DNA of 25,330 nt from Cephalothrix spiralis (taxonomy: Eukaryota; Nemertea; Palaeonemertea; Archinemertea; Cephalotrichidae). A model generated the notes under the pieces. The model saw nothing but the letters and a program-made list of their open reading frames with translations, had not been told where the DNA came from and did no database searches. A program made the translations under genes and the position numbers. This document shows positions 25,001 through 25,330 of this stretch, one piece after another (position 1 is the stretch's first letter; the number at the start of each line of letters is the position of its first letter). The stretch lies in contig JAUCNG010011122.1 in NCBI GenBank assembly GCA_032353305.1, forward strand, positions 1 to 25,330, in the 5' to 3' direction.

Positions 25001-25238
25001 ACATGGTCAAGGCTGGTTACAAAAAGGAAGTTGCATTGAAAGCTTATCAACATTGTGGAGCTGATAAAGGAAAAGGAATTGTGTGGTGTATGGACCACGC
25101 TGATGGTGATTCCGAGTCATCTGAAGAGAGTGAAGATGAAACCTCTGAAGATTTGCCTCCCCTTAAAAAGCCGAAGATCGAGTTGCAGAACCTGAAGGAA
25201 TTGACTGATGGTTGGATTGAAGGAACAAATAAAGAAGC
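1048..25238 (+). CDS. RNF213-like: RNF213/mysterin-like E3 ubiquitin ligase, N-terminal part of gene (22 exons, 3'-incomplete)
   Basis: This entry spans the whole gene; exons are listed separately. RNF213 is a giant cytosolic E3 ubiquitin ligase with a dynein-like AAA+ ring, linked in vertebrates to lipid droplets, vascular disease and ubiquitin coating of intracellular bacteria (family knowledge). Joined exons give about 2,188 residues in order: tandem zinc ribbons (14-64), disordered region (about 77-697), CBM20-like domain (about 706-832), helical arm and linker (about 840-2090), UBA-like segment (about 2102-2146). Many blocks resemble the vertebrate protein as I remember it, such as the linker block with FVDLAS-like spacing (here FLDLAS) and the NxYT block (here NNYTT). 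All introns are GT-AG and every phase agrees. The Walker motifs, RING and RZ finger are not in the window because the last exon runs into a donor. Which RNF213 paralog this is cannot be told. Confidence 0.85.
1128..1316 (+). CDS. Exon 2: tandem zinc ribbons at the N-terminus
   Basis: The acceptor is tttgtttcag and the donor gtaaga; the exon enters and leaves in phase 1. It encodes two similar C-x2-C-x10-C-x2-C ribbons: Cys14/17/28/31 (CPKC ... CCEC-G) and Cys47/50/61/64 (CQKC ... CKYC-G), each ending in FC-x2-CGF. Such ribbons bind one structural zinc each. Vertebrate RNF213 starts with a single ribbon of this kind (CPSC ... CSQCG), so the first copy is the likely counterpart and the second looks like a duplication. 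A short basic/serine linker follows. The ligand of these ribbons is unknown. Confidence 0.85.
1317..3431 (+). other. Intron 2 (2,115 bp)
   Basis: AT-rich intron from gtaaga to ctcttcag. Small open frames on both strands (for example near 1467-1667 and 2256-2474, minus) have low-complexity translations and no recognisable domain. A hairpin motif, GGTCT/AGACC followed by GAAA, sits at 3312-3339; it resembles the 3' ends of some retroelements. No gene is supported. Confidence 0.6.
3432..5296 (+). CDS. Exon 3: large disordered, acidic/serine-rich region
   Basis: This 1,865-nt exon enters with two bases (GT, completing Gly76) and ends in phase 0 at AGG TCG before gtaagt. It encodes about residues 77-697. 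The translation is rich in S, D, E, N, G and K and has no predicted fold. A repeated module occurs twice: PDNN..GF at residues 216 and 352, PPGFP at about 264 and 435, TG(K/Q)V shortly after, then AP(G/D)(E/R)CV. A polybasic run (KRKKKKKAR, about 579-587) corresponds to a lysine-rich patch early in vertebrate RNF213 and could act as a nuclear signal or an RNA/membrane contact. Vertebrate RNF213 also has a long low-complexity stretch here, but the sequence is not alignable. The frame stays open past the donor to 5416, but that extension is intronic. Confidence 0.85.
3846..4690 (+). repeat. Two diverged copies of a coding repeat inside exon 3
   Basis: The DNA at 3846-3872 and 4254-4280 is closely similar (both contain TTCCAGATAATAA then TGGTTT). 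Further along, each copy carries a PPGFP block (3992-4009 and 4505-4522) and then a TG(K/Q)V block and an AP-x2-CV block (about 4223 and 4673). Spacing between matching blocks varies from 136 to 171 codons, so the copies have gained and lost sequence since duplication. PPGFP-type proline motifs may bind a partner, but none is known. Confidence 0.65.
5745..5965 (+). mobile_element. tRNA-derived SINE, family 1, + orientation
   Basis: The head resembles a tRNA: an A-box-like region (GCTATAATGGTAAGGAC), an anticodon-loop-like CTAGTAA, then a B-box-like AATCGAGTTTC. The body contains a conserved block, about 5869-5945, found inverted near 13170-13235, 21537-21600 and 24130-24150 (GGCTCGGT ... ACGTGGA ... 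TCCCTTCG). Four copies in one 25-kb window show that the family is abundant. The head is too degenerate to be a working tRNA gene. It may drive weak Pol III transcription. Confidence 0.7.
6035..6310 (+). mobile_element. tRNA-Met-like SINE, family 2, + orientation
   Basis: The head folds like a tRNA: D arm GCTC/GAGC around AGCAGGTA, and an anticodon arm TGAGG/TCTCA around the 7-nt loop CTCATAA (CAT, Met-type). The T arm and acceptor stem do not pair, so this is a tRNA-derived SINE rather than a tRNA gene. The body has a block (CAGTGCTCCAGAC, then AAAGGCAATTGCGGCGAAT) that recurs inverted at about 17985-18045. A small open frame over it is incidental. Confidence 0.75.
6428..6456 (+). CDS. Exon 4: 29-nt microexon
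   Basis: The acceptor tttattttacag and the strong donor gtaagt bracket only 29 bases, coding SSKNVSKGA plus two bases (CA). Exon 3 ends in phase 0 and exon 5 needs two incoming bases. These 29 bases supply that phase: CA plus G gives Gln before the CBM20-like strand LVSYLVITF. Without this exon the frame would not join, unless the weaker donor gtcggt within exon 3 at 5293 were used instead. It links the disordered tail to the first folded domain. Confidence 0.7.
6457..7338 (+). other. Intron 4 (882 bp)
   Basis: Intron from gtaagt to ttgcag. Most of it is the inverted-repeat element at 6505-7043. A 23-bp block at 6483-6505 (tttttag .. ttggtacgaa) also occurs at positions 4-26 with two mismatches, so the element may have landed in another repeat. 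Confidence 0.6.
6505..7043. mobile_element. Non-autonomous DNA transposon (MITE-like), hAT/P-type target duplication
   Basis: Terminal inverted repeats of about 26 bp (left 6513-6538, starting TAGGGTGTTTCATTTTGC; right 7010-7035) match at all but one position. They are flanked by an 8-bp direct repeat with one mismatch (ATGGCGCG at 6505-6512, TTGGCGCG at 7036-7043). An 8-bp duplication is typical of hAT and P superfamilies. There is no transposase frame. An internal hairpin has 11-bp arms (GCCGCCATTTT at 6889-6899 and its complement at 6904-6914). A related sequence lies inverted at about 18584-18850. Confidence 0.75.
7339..7485 (+). CDS. Exon 5: first half of CBM20-like domain
   Basis: The acceptor is cttcttttgcag and the donor gtgcgt; the exon enters with one base after two carried bases and leaves with two. 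It encodes a beta-strand-like start (LVSYLVITFRV), a second strand (STLKVVLYH) and the block QELGNGSPNDGHAMEL, which resembles the ELGNW...A..L signature of CBM20 starch/glycogen-binding domains, with Gly in place of the usual Trp. Vertebrate RNF213 has a CBM20-like domain at the same place. In that family it is thought to bind glycogen-like sugars or help place the protein; binding here is not shown. Confidence 0.85.
7764..7993 (+). CDS. Exon 6: second half of CBM20-like domain
   Basis: The acceptor is tttttttccag and the donor gtaaga. The domain ends with the strands LYYKYVVVSG and RIWEILPG, then SKRCLTI. This is the CBM20 pattern (EYKYVV ... WE.G .. NR.L.V); vertebrate RNF213 has PYKYVIYNG and NRCLFI here. 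The Trp of WE is kept and the expected Asn is Lys. The exon ends in phase 1 inside Glu. The frame runs open past the donor to 8037, but the vertebrate alignment and the donor support ending at 7993. Confidence 0.88.
7994..8650 (+). other. Intron 6 (657 bp)
   Basis: AT-rich intron. Its only notable structure is a perfect 32-bp tandem duplication at 8536-8599, about 50 bp before the next acceptor. A small open frame at 8223-8423 has no recognisable content. Confidence 0.55.
8536..8599. repeat. Perfect 32-bp tandem duplication
   Basis: Positions 8536-8567 and 8568-8599 are identical (unit begins GACTAAAAAAGTATAAG and ends GGTAGGTA). Perfect identity suggests a recent duplication. It lies just upstream of the branch-point region for exon 7, so copy number may vary between individuals. 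Confidence 0.9.
8651..8967 (+). CDS. Exon 7: start of the helical N-terminal arm
   Basis: The acceptor is ttttttccag and the donor gtaaat; it enters completing Glu (G + AA) and ends in phase 0 after RYVIH. It encodes about 106 residues. The start (QCDGIILA, then a TGL/HTVTGK block) matches the vertebrate segment after CBM20 (YDIVYMK ... HITDG) in place and pattern. The rest is predicted helical (AKELMIALLPSLGEF; DTIMQQILEVKELLEG). This is the base of the N-terminal arm that projects from the AAA ring in known RNF213 structures. No catalytic residues are expected. Confidence 0.85.
8968..9659 (+). other. Intron 7 (692 bp)
   Basis: The intron is largely filled by the nested inverted-repeat element at about 9104-9490. 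The rest is AT-rich without recognisable content. Confidence 0.6.
9104..9490. mobile_element. Fold-back element with three nested inverted repeats
   Basis: The outer arms 9127-9159 and 9443-9475 (core GTTACAGATTCATATTTC) are inverted copies, and the similarity extends outward through TAGCTATA on both sides. A second pair, 9176-9209 and 9249-9282 (about 34 bp, mostly matching), lies inside. A third, perfect 10-bp pair (CGAATTGCAC at 9331-9340 and GTGCAATTCG at 9349-9358) follows. There is no open frame of note. This is a MITE or Foldback-type element; no target duplication was settled. Confidence 0.7.
9660..9892 (+). CDS. Exon 8: N-terminal arm
   Basis: The acceptor gcattttag is followed by TAT TTA GGT (phase 0), and the donor is gtaata; it ends with two bases (CG) that complete Arg with exon 9. 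It encodes about 78 residues, with helices such as EEQLELLSEEQ and IKLLKALLMAVICCETG; the latter matches the vertebrate KLKTGLIVLFVVEKIEL block in position and hydrophobic pattern. A second AG seven bases into the exon (9665-9666) is a possible alternative acceptor, but using it would break the phase with exon 7. Confidence 0.82.
9893..11286 (+). other. Intron 8 (1,394 bp)
   Basis: It contains the A/T-rich inverted-repeat element at 10820-11225. A 13-bp direct repeat (AATAGCTCGTGCA) lies at about 10488-10512. Short open frames at 9901-10230 on both strands show nothing recognisable. Confidence 0.6.
10820..11225. mobile_element. MITE-like element with GC-rich repeated motif in poly-A/T
   Basis: Terminal inverted repeats of about 30 bp: left 10820-10849 (begins AGGCCTTTTTTTAATTACTT), right 11195-11225, matching with one mismatch and one length change in the A/T run. 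Inside, AAATCCCGTCGGCGGCGG-like blocks recur at about 10863, 10927 and 11125, and TCGACGTCTG-type blocks at about 10990, 11047 and 11064, separated by A or T runs. The target duplication is unclear. Translations are low-complexity lysine or phenylalanine and are not genes. Confidence 0.72.
11287..11562 (+). CDS. Exon 9: N-terminal arm
   Basis: The acceptor is ttttctttcag and the donor gtaagt; it enters with T completing Arg and leaves with GG. It encodes about 92 residues. The start RLPRVLLWLGKQFLEF is amphipathic helix; next come VKWLYVIPLYHFLAK, aligning with the vertebrate block TYTWLGALPVLHCCMEL, and an aromatic-rich stretch NNYYGNWWHN, matching in place the vertebrate WRQPEDTW. It is part of the helical arm with no known activity of its own. 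It continues directly into exon 10 (MNG-FIAKFF). Confidence 0.85.
11563..12461 (+). other. Intron 9 (899 bp)
   Basis: AT-rich intron from gtaagt to attttcag. There is a C-rich stretch at about 11914-11930. I see no repeat with clear ends, no RNA gene and no coding frame. Confidence 0.55.
12462..12624 (+). CDS. Exon 10: N-terminal arm
   Basis: The acceptor is ttctattttcag and the donor gtaaac. One base (G) completes Gly from exon 9, then 54 codons follow, ending in phase 0. The encoded FIAKFFEEASSMFPCDMLFPRTITACLPL ... YVKSIISTLP aligns with the vertebrate FREQML ... [23 protein letters not shown] region (a helix, then a short loop, then a LP-containing helix). The frame remains open beyond the donor to 12696, but that extension lacks vertebrate similarity. 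Confidence 0.85.
12625..13455 (+). other. Intron 10 (831 bp)
   Basis: It contains an inverted (minus-strand) copy of SINE family 1 at about 13165-13335. The rest is AT-rich with no recognisable feature. Confidence 0.6.
13165..13335 (-). mobile_element. SINE family 1, minus orientation
   Basis: The block CCCCGAAGAGAGG ... GCGTCCCACTTCACGTAATTA ... CACCGAGCCACCCA reads, on the minus strand, as the conserved body of the SINE at 5745-5965. The tRNA-like head, expected toward 13335, is degenerate. No poly-A tail or target duplication is clear. Confidence 0.6.
13456..13514 (+). CDS. Exon 11: short 59-nt arm exon
   Basis: The acceptor is gttttttctag and the donor gtaagt; it enters in phase 0 and ends with AT, completing Ile with exon 12. 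It encodes IIEECLVLCLSKLEEYPRT, a short amphipathic helix. It is accepted because both neighbours need exactly this phase and because the hydrophobic pattern continues the helical arm. Vertebrate RNF213 has a helical repeat (NILEMLLRLLDTY) at about this position. Confidence 0.78.
13515..14313 (+). other. Intron 11 (799 bp)
   Basis: The intron holds an open frame without ATG at 13721-14014 (about 97 residues, rich in K, S, F and R, ending VYFSVIINN) that I do not recognise. It does not fit the phase of the flanking exons and is probably chance or a decayed transposon piece. The open frame beginning at 14240 is mostly intronic up to 14313. Confidence 0.45.
14314..14614 (+). CDS. Exon 12: N-terminal arm
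   Basis: The acceptor is tctcttgctag and the donor gtaagt; it enters with C completing Ile and ends in phase 0 after ELP. It encodes 100 residues: AYMIFTDIWKKLLEV, a WPPPAYG turn, a helix KCVSLGIVLNTAAIINELHD, then FSTFIQYWINAQRFYNHY. These fit the vertebrate helices preceding the EVWRRLVEI block (for example TLAATKRWLREVF). The ATG at 14240 upstream is in frame but is not the gene start; its codons are intronic. Confidence 0.85.
14615..14934 (+). other. Intron 12 (320 bp)
   Basis: Short AT-rich intron from gtaagt to attgattag. The frame runs on past the donor to 14704. Nothing else is recognisable. Confidence 0.65.
14935..15033 (+). CDS. Exon 13: end of arm (VWNKFMAF block)
   Basis: The 99-nt exon (33 codons, phase 0 at both ends) encodes VWNKFMAFSFTNPEVSKIWSDL and ends KEKLRF before gtaagt. 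It lines up directly with the vertebrate EVWRRLVEIQFP ... ESLLGDMEWRL segment, which continues with LSQITAYC; here the continuation is found in exon 14 (ISAYC). Because it is in phase 0 at both ends, skipping it would keep the frame. Confidence 0.88.
15290..15590. repeat. Degenerate short-period repeat (AAGGGG..GGGGC..AAAATTT)
   Basis: Similar blocks recur: AATTTAAGGGTTGGGGC (about 15320), AATTTAAGGGGAAGGGGCC (about 15446) and GGGATTGTTTTCGAAGCTGGGGCC (about 15551), each followed by AAAA and an A/T stretch (AAAACAAAATTT in the last two). Spacing is about 105-125 bp. This suggests an old tandem array or the inside of a transposon. Confidence 0.4.
16143..16310 (+). pseudogene. Unrecognised coding-like fragment with stop codon
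   Basis: An open frame of about 55 codons ends at TAA 16308. Its last 37 residues, GLEQMSLDDC ... IIARRAEEQWEALLDD, look like real protein (charged, helix-forming, a Trp near the end), unlike neighbouring intron translations. An ATTAAA follows at about 16376. It cannot be spliced in frame after exon 13: the acceptor at 16188-16189 would carry phase 0 into a different frame that stops at once. I do not recognise the family. It may be the 3' end of a decayed gene or transposon, or chance. Confidence 0.25.
16422..16538 (+). CDS. Exon 14: arm/linker junction (ISAYC block)
   Basis: The acceptor is gaatttttcag and the donor gtatgt; 39 codons, phase 0 at both ends. It encodes IKAKDLISAYCSGDF ... 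VVDHFTEVIIEMIQSRDL. This is close in pattern to vertebrate LSQITAYCNSCWDTKG ... VAKTFEKCIIEAVSSACQS, with the AYC motif kept. It follows exon 13 in exact register. Confidence 0.9.
16539..17330 (+). other. Intron 14 (792 bp)
   Basis: AT-rich intron from gtatgt to ttttatttag. GATTACC...TACCCAGATAGTGCAAT near 16594-16627 and its near-complement ATTGCACTATCTGGGTACTTAATCTATGAGATTACC at about 16925-16960 form an inverted repeat around a roughly 300-bp interior, so this is probably another small inverted-repeat element. Confidence 0.55.
16594..16960. mobile_element. Inverted-repeat element (MITE-like)
   Basis: The left segment, about 16594-16627 (GAGATTACCGTAGATTAACTACCCAGATAGTGCAAT), is the approximate inverted copy of the segment at about 16925-16960. 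The block CCAGATAGTGCAAT and its complement ATTGCACTATCTGG match exactly. The interior is about 300 bp with no open frame. Both arms end at ATTACC/GATTACC-type sequences, but I could not fix the ends or a target duplication. Confidence 0.6.
17331..17493 (+). CDS. Exon 15: linker region (LIDTVLDRCWP block)
   Basis: The acceptor is tttttatttag and the donor gtatgt; it enters in phase 0 and ends with one base. It encodes about 54 residues: TMVMDSVHHLTTISVLNVSKLIDTVLDRCWP, then VDLQQFIIESKGLPPLIEMY. It matches vertebrate RNF213 FGIVLSAVITKSWP ... FNDILKHLLTLADVKHVFRL with the WP motif kept. The frame continues to 17588 past the donor, but those residues are intron translation. Confidence 0.88.
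17494..18245 (+). other. Intron 15 (752 bp)
   Basis: Most of it (about 17690-18130) is an inverted copy of SINE family 2. Small open frames over it are incidental. Confidence 0.6.
17690..18130 (-). mobile_element. SINE family 2, minus orientation
   Basis: On the minus strand, a B-box-like GTGAGTTCGAAACCC (about 18081-18095) is followed by GGGCCACCCAGTGCTCCAGAC and AAAGGCAATTGCGACGAAT. The latter blocks match the + copy at about 6130-6175 closely. Further along, ATAAAAGGACACTGTGAGCTAC corresponds to ATAAAGAACCATTGGGGCTA in the + copy. The far end, near 17690, is uncertain. Confidence 0.68.
18246..18545 (+). CDS. Exon 16: linker/coiled helical segment
   Basis: The acceptor is attttcag and the donor gtaaac; phase 1 in and out. 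It encodes 100 residues, strongly helical: EIEKHLKDESRCRLAKINSILDLVVKSLFSGE, then LKEMMKNRETFMRLYILH and a charged run EIKYFEENRERMKIFHTECASVPK. The vertebrate counterpart is ADSVLTKVVGDLLSG ... QFLDIW ... EEALDWRREELLLLKKEKRCVDSL, sharing the LxSG and the W/RRE-LLxxxKE pattern. Because it enters and leaves in phase 1, skipping it would keep the frame. Confidence 0.88.
18584..18850 (-). mobile_element. Relative of the 6505-7043 transposon, one end plus interior
   Basis: It starts TAGGGTG..TCCTTATTTTGCAATTTTT, like the terminal repeat at 6513 with changes. The interior shares AAACTATGTGCGCCATTCGATT (18720-18741), which is the exact inverse of 6820-6840, and GCGGCGTCTCAAAAAATGACCGTT, which parallels GCCGCCTCAAAAAACGGCCGTT in inverse. 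The second end was not found; similarity fades after about 18850, so this copy is truncated or differs in its interior. Confidence 0.6.
19125..19513. repeat. Three TGACGTCA palindromes in one intron
   Basis: TGACGTCA occurs at 19125-19132, 19144-19151 and 19506-19513, and the last two are extended to ATGACGTCAT. This is the consensus of a CREB/ATF site (established). Its position in an intronic, probably repeat-derived segment makes the regulatory meaning doubtful. The sites could instead be part of a repeat's structure. Confidence 0.45.
19921..20516 (+). CDS. Exon 17: large linker exon
   Basis: The acceptor is ctttatttcag and the donor gtaagt; it enters with two bases (TC) completing Val and ends in phase 0. 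It encodes about 199 residues. It starts with VKLRGWDKIVMENVNENQISVLWVPRDVEQ, then helices RIIRHSILFNKIWRYFGEKA, VHEKIWLPTFKEMMRLANDITQENISIKALEDLF, WEDIRQELEILCRYF, IQKIQAASRLQIYFQSAIVINELRSALGIKNDFPELRPILNL. This follows vertebrate RNF213 closely (FQLFWREA; YRKFIKLHQDLKSGEVTLAEIDVIF; VEQIKEYHHLHQAVHAAKVILQVKESLGLNGDFSVLNTLLNF). It forms the helical linker that runs to the AAA ring. The ATG at 19887 upstream is in frame but intronic. Confidence 0.92.
20517..20899 (+). other. Intron 17 (383 bp)
   Basis: AT-rich intron between gtaagt and aatttcag. No repeat, RNA or coding feature is recognised. Confidence 0.65.
20900..21053 (+). CDS. Exon 18: linker helix
   Basis: The acceptor is ttaatttcag and the donor gtatgt; it enters in phase 0 and ends with one base. 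It encodes 51 residues: EKKDTCMLKDIQNSLLDVGECLANMDKSKTRCLMQLMKSQKTVQWLRDNIK. The vertebrate equivalent is FRRETLDQINQELIQAKKLLQDISEARCKGLQALSLRKEFICWVREAL; the RCLxxL/RC(K)xLxxL and WLR/WVRE ends match. Confidence 0.9.
21054..21947 (+). other. Intron 18 (894 bp)
   Basis: It contains an inverted SINE family 1 copy at about 21525-21660. AT-rich otherwise. The open frame seen from 21803 is intronic until the acceptor at 21946-21947. Confidence 0.6.
21525..21660 (-). mobile_element. SINE family 1, minus orientation
   Basis: The plus-strand order CCGAAGGGAGCGACAGCGTCCCACTCCACGTA ... CTGACCGAGC (about 21538-21587) matches the inverse of the body at 5869-5960. On the minus strand the head has a good B box, GATTCGATCCC, at about 21610-21620, preceded by TCCGGAGG. 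This is the best-preserved head of the family in the window. Confidence 0.7.
21948..22165 (+). CDS. Exon 19: linker block with FLDLAS motif
   Basis: The acceptor is ctgcttgcag and the donor gtaagt; it enters completing Asp (G + AC) and ends in phase 0. It encodes 73 residues. The start GLNVFLDLASTTCGETDYDVARISAVYEAVTGFEPLIFNL is the most conserved block in the window: vertebrate RNF213 has ELKVFVDLASISAGENDIDVDRVACFHDAVQGYASLLFKL. The following MKLRDFLKRCQQVWDAHARNP matches FSAFMKHLKKLWKALDKD. This block alone identifies the family. Confidence 0.95.
22166..22901 (+). other. Intron 19 (736 bp)
   Basis: 28 bases into the intron is a perfect hairpin with 17-bp arms (22194-22240). The remainder is AT-rich; small open frames crossing the hairpin have no recognisable content. 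Confidence 0.6.
22194..22240. repeat. Perfect inverted repeat, 17-bp arms, 13-nt loop
   Basis: The left arm 22194-22210 (ATACTTCCACCACCCGC) and right arm 22224-22240 are exact complements around the loop TCATCCCGTGATT. The arms are GC-rich against an AT-rich intron. In RNA it would form a stable stem just after the exon 19 donor. Possible origins are a tiny transposon remnant or a functional intronic structure; neither is shown. Confidence 0.9.
22902..23039 (+). CDS. Exon 20: linker block with RELQGSVEMSSL motif
   Basis: The acceptor is tattttacag and the donor gtaagt; 46 codons, phase 0 at both ends. It encodes ISDAWLQQVRELQGSVEMSSLSQLDLINKLGIYRVGN. It is nearly superimposable on vertebrate NLEWLKTVNESHGSVERSSLTLATAINQRGIYVI (GSVE-SSL and GIY kept). 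Skipping it would keep the frame. Confidence 0.94.
23040..23752 (+). other. Intron 20 (713 bp)
   Basis: AT-rich intron. TACGATATCGATCGACGATG-like and ATTAATTATGCATGCATTA-type palindromic patches occur near 23390-23450. No transposon ends or coding frame are recognised. Confidence 0.5.
23753..23911 (+). CDS. Exon 21: linker block preceding the YSLEEV-like helix
   Basis: The acceptor is ctctggtttcag and the donor gtaatt; 53 codons, phase 0 at both ends. It encodes SLDDVLRLTIPAIKGKKEEHRDYTFSQLRELQSKLMLVASK, then KTKIEYFME. Vertebrate RNF213 reads VLHLILPE ... REYSLEEVKELLNKLMLMSGKK ... VERFSEVF. The L-K-LMLxxxK helix is kept. It continues without a break into exon 22. Confidence 0.93.
23912..24462 (+). 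other. Intron 21 (551 bp)
   Basis: It contains an inverted SINE family 1 copy at about 24130-24255. AT-rich otherwise, from gtaatt to tattttgcag. Confidence 0.6.
24130..24255 (-). mobile_element. SINE family 1, minus orientation, 5' part
   Basis: On the minus strand the element reads a tRNA-like head (TGGCTCTGATTCTTGGATCCGGAGG, then B-box-like AAGTTCGAGGAC at about 24204-24215) followed by CAGCGTACACAGTCTCATGGGTGGCTCGG. The last part matches the body block near 13215-13250 and the inverse of 5869-5880. The remaining body is missing, so this copy is truncated. Confidence 0.65.
24463..25238 (+). CDS. Exon 22: end of linker, UBA-like segment, acidic stretch (gene continues)
   Basis: The acceptor is tgtattttgcag. 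TTG TTT GAT follows in phase 0, and the exon ends with two bases (GC) before gtaagt at 25239. It encodes about 258 residues. LFDGMMRMGRIYMDLFGDGVVLFRDLIATVYC and FLEGALAEWREYMSKKREEFNLLNNYTTPQIVILCRELAK match vertebrate LSQAFIDLHSAGNMLFRTWIAMAYC and FLDSWKRFVTQKRMEHFYLNFYTAEQLVYLSTELRK. Residues about 2102-2146 (VDLEFIKHMVKAGYKKEVALKAYQHCG ... IVWCMDHAD) fit a UBA fold pattern. An acidic serine run (SESSEESEDETSED) and a KKPK patch follow. The in-frame TAA at 25240 lies inside the donor gtaagt, so it is probably not the true end. Confidence 0.92.
24976..25110 (+). other. UBA-like segment in exon 22
   Basis: Roughly 45 residues show the three-helix UBA pattern: FIKHMVKAGY (in place of LxxMGF), KKEVALKAYQHCGAD (in place of xxxAxxALxxxxxN) and GKGIVWCMDH (in place of xxAxxWL). 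UBA domains bind ubiquitin (established), which would suit an E3 ligase. The usual MGF is KAGY here, so binding is uncertain. Vertebrate RNF213 has LDLETLGHCLAHLAGM at this position, which may be a diverged counterpart. Confidence 0.6.
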
Positions 25239-25330
25239 GTAAGTTATGTTACTATTAGTGCGCTAAAGTACACTTCTTTTTCCGGGAATTTTTATACCCG
25301 ATCAAGAGTGTACCACAGTTGGATACTAGT
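25239..25330 (+). other. Start of intron 22 or 3' flank
   Basis: It begins gtaagt directly after exon 22. There is no polyadenylation signal in the 92 bases visible, which favours an intron. The AAA+ exons would be expected beyond the window. Confidence 0.6.

Noticed and set aside
25240-25242. In-frame TAA as the end of the protein
   Set aside because: The TAA lies within a strong donor (gtaagt) at 25239, and RNF213 proteins continue into the AAA+ ring; a stop here would remove all catalytic domains.

Overview
The window comes from an intron-rich, AT-rich animal genome, most likely a lophotrochozoan and probably a mollusc. Every exon junction is GT-AG. The introns carry tRNA-derived SINEs and small inverted-repeat DNA elements, and the palindrome TACATGTA recurs. 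The species cannot be named from the sequence. There is no prokaryotic operon, CRISPR array or virus.

One gene spans almost all of it, on the + strand: the N-terminal part of an RNF213/mysterin-like giant AAA+ E3 ubiquitin ligase. I could place 22 coding exons (about 1048 to 25238) whose reading phases join without a break for about 6,566 coding bases, or about 2,188 residues. The last exon ends at a strong donor (gtaagt), so the AAA+ ring, RING finger and C-terminal E3 module lie downstream. The order matches vertebrate RNF213: N-terminal zinc ribbon, long disordered acidic/serine-rich segment with a polybasic patch, CBM20-like carbohydrate-binding domain, long helical N-terminal arm, and a linker region leading to the ATPase core. 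Differences from the vertebrate protein as I recall it are two zinc ribbons instead of one, a repeated module in the disordered segment, and a UBA-like segment followed by an acidic stretch just before the ATPase core.

Layout: 1-830 holds diverged ~265-bp tandem repeats; 1048-1316 the start and zinc ribbons, with a candidate 43-nt intron; 3432-5296 the large disordered exon; 5740-6310 two SINEs; 6428-6456 a 29-nt microexon; 6505-7043 a non-autonomous DNA transposon; 7339-7993 the CBM20-like domain; 8651-15033 arm exons with a fold-back element at 9104-9490 and a MITE-like element at 10820-11225; 16422-23911 arm and linker exons separated by repeat-bearing introns; 24463-25238 the last linker segment with the UBA-like domain.

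No wholly new system was recognised. The most useful observations are the phase-consistent gene model with its microexon and mini-intron, the lineage-specific N-terminal architecture, and several structured repeats, including a perfect 17-bp-arm hairpin at 22194-22240.
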